Shown here one piece after another: positions 60,601-64,000 of a stretch of 64,000 nt of DNA; within the stretch, counting starts at the first letter, position 1, and every line of letters begins with the position of its first letter. Source of the DNA: Argentina anserina. Its lineage: Eukaryota; Streptophyta; Magnoliopsida; Rosales; Rosaceae. Location of the stretch: NCBI RefSeq assembly GCF_933775445.1, contig NC_065874.1, positions 31,070,501 to 31,134,500 of the forward strand, read 5' to 3'. The notes under the pieces are model-generated. The model had not been told where the DNA came from. It did not search any database and saw nothing but the letters and a program-made list of their open reading frames with translations. The translations under genes were made by a program, and so were the position numbers.

Positions 60601-63164
60601 CGATATGATGTGAGATTATCGTACGTAATTTTTCAGGTGTTTATGAAATATGACATGTATATGATATAGTGGACTATGTATATATTGTATAAATGGTAAA
60701 TAAATACGAATATATATAGTTTGCTATATAATATACTGTTATGATTTTTATTGTGGATATATTGTGAAAGTTTTAAAACGTACAATATGATGAGTGATTA
60801 TTGTACATGATTTTATCACGAAAAATGTGAAATATTGTGATTTGTCTTCGGACGTGATGTGTGGTACAATATGATGTGAGATTATTGTACATGTGATTTT
60901 ATCACGGATAATGTGAAATATTGTGATTTGTCTTCGGACGTGATGTGTGGTACAATATGATGTGAGATTATTGTACATGTGAGGCAAGTCGGAACCTAGC
61001 CTTTGGCCGGGCGAAAGTTACGATACAGTTAGAGCTCTAGTCTGTCTGCCATAGTACTGCATGAGGTAACGGGTGGTTATCTGATCATGGGTACTCAGCT
61101 TGTTTTGGATGTTGGGTGGCGGGTGGTTACCCAACATCAGCGGTATACTAAGTGAGGGGTAACGGATGTGTACCAGCGCTCATTAGTTACCATTTTGTGA
61201 AAGTATTAGAGTAACCAGATGGGTTGCTCGTTTTCTCATGATTTTCATTATGCTGTGTTGATGTGGAGTTGTGTCTTTTATGAGACGAGAGTTATTTTAA
61301 TATTTTACTCATACGAGCTGTAAAGCTTACCGGGTTTGTGTTGCAATCCCGGTGCACCAATTACAATGGTGTAGGGGATACTTCCGCAGGTGCTGAGTAG
61401 TGGTGATTGAGTGACGACTCCGAAGACTCGAAGTCGATCGCATCCAGTCGTGGTGAGGTTCCAGCGTGGATTGTGTGTGCGATTTGGTGTGATTTTATTT
61501 GTGAGGTTGTGAGGATTATACAATTCCATTTGTTATATGTTGAATTATCATTTGGGTTTGTAATAATCGGCTTGACTGAGTTATATTTTAAACTCAGATG
61601 TGATCCGCTGTTACGCTTTAGTGATTTCGATTTATTTGAGATTATTTGGTGTTTAACGACTTTAGAATTTTGAGTTTTTAAGCTCGAAATTTTGGGGTCG
61701 TTACAATAATACCGTTGAGCGTAATGTTAGTTTTACTAATAGTTGTTCTCTGCGTATGTATGTGATCATTTCGTTACCATGATTGTCCATAAAAGAACTA
61801 ATTAAGGTATAGGAGTAAAATTTGACTTGGTATATTTATTCATATATATAGCACGTGTTTTAAACTATATGAACATAATTAACATGCTGTAATTTTCAAG
61901 ACTTACATATATATATATATATATATATATAAGATGCATATTTATTATGTTGCTAAGTATACAGTATACACACACCTTTAAGATAGGCATTCTCTTAAAA
62001 AGAAATTAATAGATTGATGAGATGGCTGGATATCTTGTTGTGGACAGGATTCTAGCTTCGAGAGAGTACTCGAAGAGGTATCATAGCAAACAACAAGAGC
62101 ATATTGGGAAAATGGAAACAGAAGTTAAAGTCCGAGAGGTATATTAGTTGCGCCGTATATATTGTTAGTTAATATCGTTATCAAATTATATGTACATATA
62201 ATTCAAAACCATTGGTACATGACGATCATTTGCAGATGGAAATCGCTGTCCTATCTCCAAGAGTCCGATTCTCGACACGAACAAATATGTTGCTTCGGGC
62301 AGAAAATGATTTAATCAAGCAACAGCTTAGAACTTGTGAAGGAAATCTTATGACGAAACAAGGTATCTTCTCTATTCTAAGTTGCTAACTAAAAGTGTCC
62401 TTCATTGGTATCAATTGTTTATTGTTTTTCGAAAAAAAAAAAATATTGGACAAGAGAAGATAATTAAAAAACTGTATCAATTAACGGAAAATTTTAATAT
62501 ATATCAATGTATGCTATACATCATACATTCGACGGTCGATATTATTTTGTGAGTGTGGTCAGAAAAATAATATCTGTTGTCAACCGTCGAATGTAGGATG
62601 TATCGTAGATTAACCCTCAATTAACGTGGATAACATCGCTACATTAATGCATTGCATGCATGCGCAGTTGAAGAAGAAGATCTACTGAGGGAAGCAGACT
62701 GGTACAGGAACCTCTATCAGTTGCAACAAGCAGAGATGGCTTATAATCCTCTACCTGAATCTGGATATATGGCTCTTCACCCTCCAGCCCAATCGGGTTA
62801 TCAGAATTTTGATCCTAATCTTGAACCAAGTTATCAATCCCTTGACCCTCTGGCAGGATTGGATTCGGAAACTGTTGATTTTGGTCAGTTTTATGCACCT
62901 GATGAGGCTGATCAGTTTAGTTTTGAACTTCCTGGGCGAGATGATCAATTTACAAGTGATCCTGCGGAGGTTTACCGCCAGTTTGAAGAACCGATCGGGT
63001 TTTCTGAGTTCACTGAAGAGCCAACAGTGGTCGTGACGTCCCACATCAAGTCGAACACGGGTGTTGGCCAAGTTGGAGATTTAGATGATCAGCCCAGTGA
63101 AGGAACGAATATGGATAATTCCGATGGCTCTCAGAAAGCAGCTGATCTTCCTCCTACCAGTTGA
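51601..63164 (+). CDS. bZIP-like protein (group I/E, bZIP34/61-like) with degenerate basic region; intron 1 contains a retrotransposon
   Basis: Four coding exons with matching phases: 51601-51872, 62048-62138, 62236-62362 and 62668-63164, giving 328 residues. Exon 1 is Pro/Gln/Asp-rich. The basic region and zipper span the next two exons: KKLKRILASREYSKRYHSKQ, then isoleucine/valine heptads (HIGKMETEV, MEIAVLSPRV) and MLLRAENDLIKQQL, as in plant bZIP34/61 proteins. Exon 4 has EEEDLLREADWYRNLYQLQQ, degenerate YxxLxP repeats and an acidic Asp/Glu/Phe-rich tail that could activate transcription. The usual N-x7-R contact pair of bZIPs (NRESARRSR) is SREYSKRYH here, so both invariant residues are replaced and DNA binding is doubtful. 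Intron 1 is 10,175 bp because of the gypsy element at 51931-61705 in the same orientation. All splice signals are intact. Confidence 0.85.
51931..55025 (+). repeat. 5' LTR of the young gypsy element
   Basis: TGTAATAACCC to GGGTCGTTACA. TATAAAAA at 52249-52256 is a likely promoter. A GC-rich transcribed leader follows (about 52290-53010). Then come (TACGTA) repeats at 53215-53490, two 72-bp direct repeats (TTCGGACGTGATGTGTGGTA at about 54166 and 54252), and the ACCGGG/CCCGGT hairpin at 54649-54673. Confidence 0.97.
53215..53490. repeat. TACGTA-palindrome minisatellite in the LTR
   Basis: About nine tandem units of 24-29 bp of the form TTATACGTACAGAAATACGT plus ATTAATATT. Each carries two TACGTA or TACGTAC palindromes. 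The same array recurs in the 3' LTR at 59895-60170, and a decayed version is present in the solo LTRs at 18901 and 47089. Confidence 0.9.
55500..58570 (+). pseudogene. Decayed gypsy gag-protease-integrase remnants
   Basis: At about 55326-55380 an Arg/Gly-rich stretch (RGRGRTRGRGRGR) and at about 55510-55600 PLFCGGLDHVVADH resemble the start of gag. At about 55786-55860 LIVIPDHTYDMIIGIDWLSP matches the end of the retroviral-type protease. Reverse transcriptase and RNase H are not recognisable. At 58079-58570 an open stretch gives the end of integrase: LIEFAYNDSYHSSIGMVPYE, FEILEKVGELAYRLALP, SGVHNVFHISMLRKYVPD, and a chromodomain-like WSYHDEGDASWELESDM. The first part of integrase is broken, and no complete enzyme is encoded. 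Confidence 0.8.
58611..61705 (+). repeat. 3' LTR of the young gypsy element
   Basis: 3,095 bp, three differences from the 5' LTR, TATAAAAA at 58929-58936. Transcription starting here would run into bZIP exon 2 at 62048 in the sense direction. Confidence 0.97.
61711..62047. other. End of bZIP intron 1
   Basis: AT-rich intron sequence with an AT dinucleotide run at about 61908-61932, ending in the acceptor GTTGTGGACAG before 62048. Nothing else seen. Confidence 0.6.
62519..62608. repeat. Inverted repeat in intron 3 of the bZIP-like gene
   Basis: CATACATTCGACGGTCGATA (62522-62541) is matched in inverse by CAACCGTCGAATGTAGGATG (62581-62600), giving a stem of about 16-18 bp around a 40-bp loop. 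It may be a tiny MITE or an RNA hairpin in the pre-mRNA. Confidence 0.55.
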
Positions 63165-64000
63165 TCTGAGCCTCCAACAAGTTTTTGTCTTTGATGTTTC
63201 ATTTGGAACTTGCGTTTGTTGTTGTTTTTGTTTGTCTACAATAACTAATTTCTGCTTACTAATAGCCTACTTTTAGGGTTTCATCAGTTTGGTTCCTCGC
63301 CTTTTAAATATCAACAAAAAAGCTGATTGCAGGGTCCTAAATGAGTTGAGAGACTGAACTGATGAACTCTAAGAATATAGGCAGTAGAGCAGAACTTATC
63401 CTTTTTTTTTTTCGTTTCATTGATCCAGTTTCTATTGTGACTAGAGTGGAATTTGTATGCTTTATAGCATGTTCTTGCTAATAATAATCGAGTTACTAGT
63501 TTTTTTTGGGAACTCTCTCTTAATATATGTCTTATTTGCTTTTGAATCTGATTGAAGTTTAAATATTGTACATATGATATCAAAACATCGTTCGTGCGTG
63601 ACGCCATATATAAGCGTAGGGTAACAAAATAAAATTACGCTAGCTCTCTTCTATCTTAGGTTTTTATTCTCTTAAATGAAAAATCTTGTTCACTTCAGTT
63701 AAATGATCCCATGGGCCCTAACCAACTTGAAATATTAAGTTTTCTAGATTGTTTTTGCACGGGTTCATTCAAGCTGTTATGATCATAGCTTCTAAAAAAA
63801 TATTAGTAGTTCCAAAATTCTTTTGCATACATTTCAGTTCAATCTTGAATCCAAATCTCTAAGGCAAAAAAATTTGTGAGGGAAAAGTGAGGATGAAACT
63901 AAGAACAAATGCATAATTACAACACAATAGTTATGTACTGTACATGTTAATATAGAAACCAGTTGTACCATATATATATTTTTTTTTTTCATGCTAGATG
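63165..64000. other. 3' flank of the bZIP-like gene
   Basis: Presumably holds the 3' UTR, then AT-rich spacer to the window end. No further gene recognised. Confidence 0.45.

Larger units (their letters stand above)
51931..61705 (+). mobile_element. Young non-autonomous Ty3/gypsy element inside the bZIP intron
   Basis: 9,775 bp with equal 3,095-bp LTRs, a perfect ATAAT duplication (51926-51930 and 61706-61710), a tRNA-Met primer-binding site TGGTATCAGAGCC at 55028-55040 and a purine tract TTTAAGGGGGGTAGAT before the 3' LTR. Only three LTR differences were spotted (52512/59192, 53255/59935, 53895/60575), so it inserted very recently. The 3.6-kb interior has only gag, protease and integrase shreds. 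The integrase end resembles the Del/Tekay group. Confidence 0.97.

Overview
The window is plant nuclear DNA, most likely from a eudicot. Genes are split by short GT-AG introns, there are nuclear tRNA genes, and the only recognisable host proteins are plant ones (farnesol kinase FOLK, SAGA subunit SGF11, a group I/E-type bZIP). About two thirds of the window is nested transposable elements. A rosid, perhaps Rosaceae, is my guess from general character only; nothing here proves the species.

Layout. 1-3.7 kb: an eight-exon gene in which a Ty1/copia gag domain (UBN2) is fused to the C-terminal ubiquitin-like region of a UBP12/13 (USP7-type) deubiquitinase. A paralogue at 9.5-10.1 kb keeps an open gag domain but only a remnant of the UBP part, and a third broken copy lies at 27.5-28.1 kb. 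Between them are Helitron-like, MITE-like and satellite-like repeats. 11.3-18.0 kb: a complete copia insertion with a CCAAT target-site duplication, nearly identical 184-bp LTRs and a decayed pol. 18.9-21.1 kb: a solo gypsy LTR (TSD TCAAT). 21.6-27.4 kb: a probable PIF/Harbinger-like element holding a CACTA element (23426-26828, TSD TTA) that carries broken exons of the nucleoporin gene NUP188.

30.0-37.2 kb is the gene island: tRNA-Glu(CTC), SGF11 (minus), tRNA-Glu(TTC, minus), a small one-span membrane protein (plus), and FOLK (minus). From memory, the same neighbours occur at Arabidopsis At5g58560-At5g58575, so this looks like conserved microsynteny.

37.6-50.9 kb is a stack of nested elements: a Helitron terminus, an old minus-strand gypsy element (37917-46013) interrupted by another gypsy LTR, then a MITE hit by a solo LTR (TSD GTTAA) that was itself hit by a second solo LTR (TSD GCGGA). 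51.6-63.2 kb is a bZIP-like gene whose first intron holds a very young 9,775-bp gypsy element (TSD ATAAT, 3,095-bp LTRs, only three LTR differences spotted) that lacks most of its coding capacity.

The host genes do not form one pathway. SGF11 acts in histone H2B deubiquitination in the nucleus, FOLK in isoprenoid-alcohol salvage in plastid membranes, and the bZIP-like protein is a putative transcription regulator. The most unusual items are the gag-deubiquitinase chimera, the bZIP that has lost both invariant basic-region contacts and carries a young intronic retrotransposon, the NUP188-bearing CACTA, and a conserved double inverted-repeat box shared by otherwise diverged gypsy LTR families.
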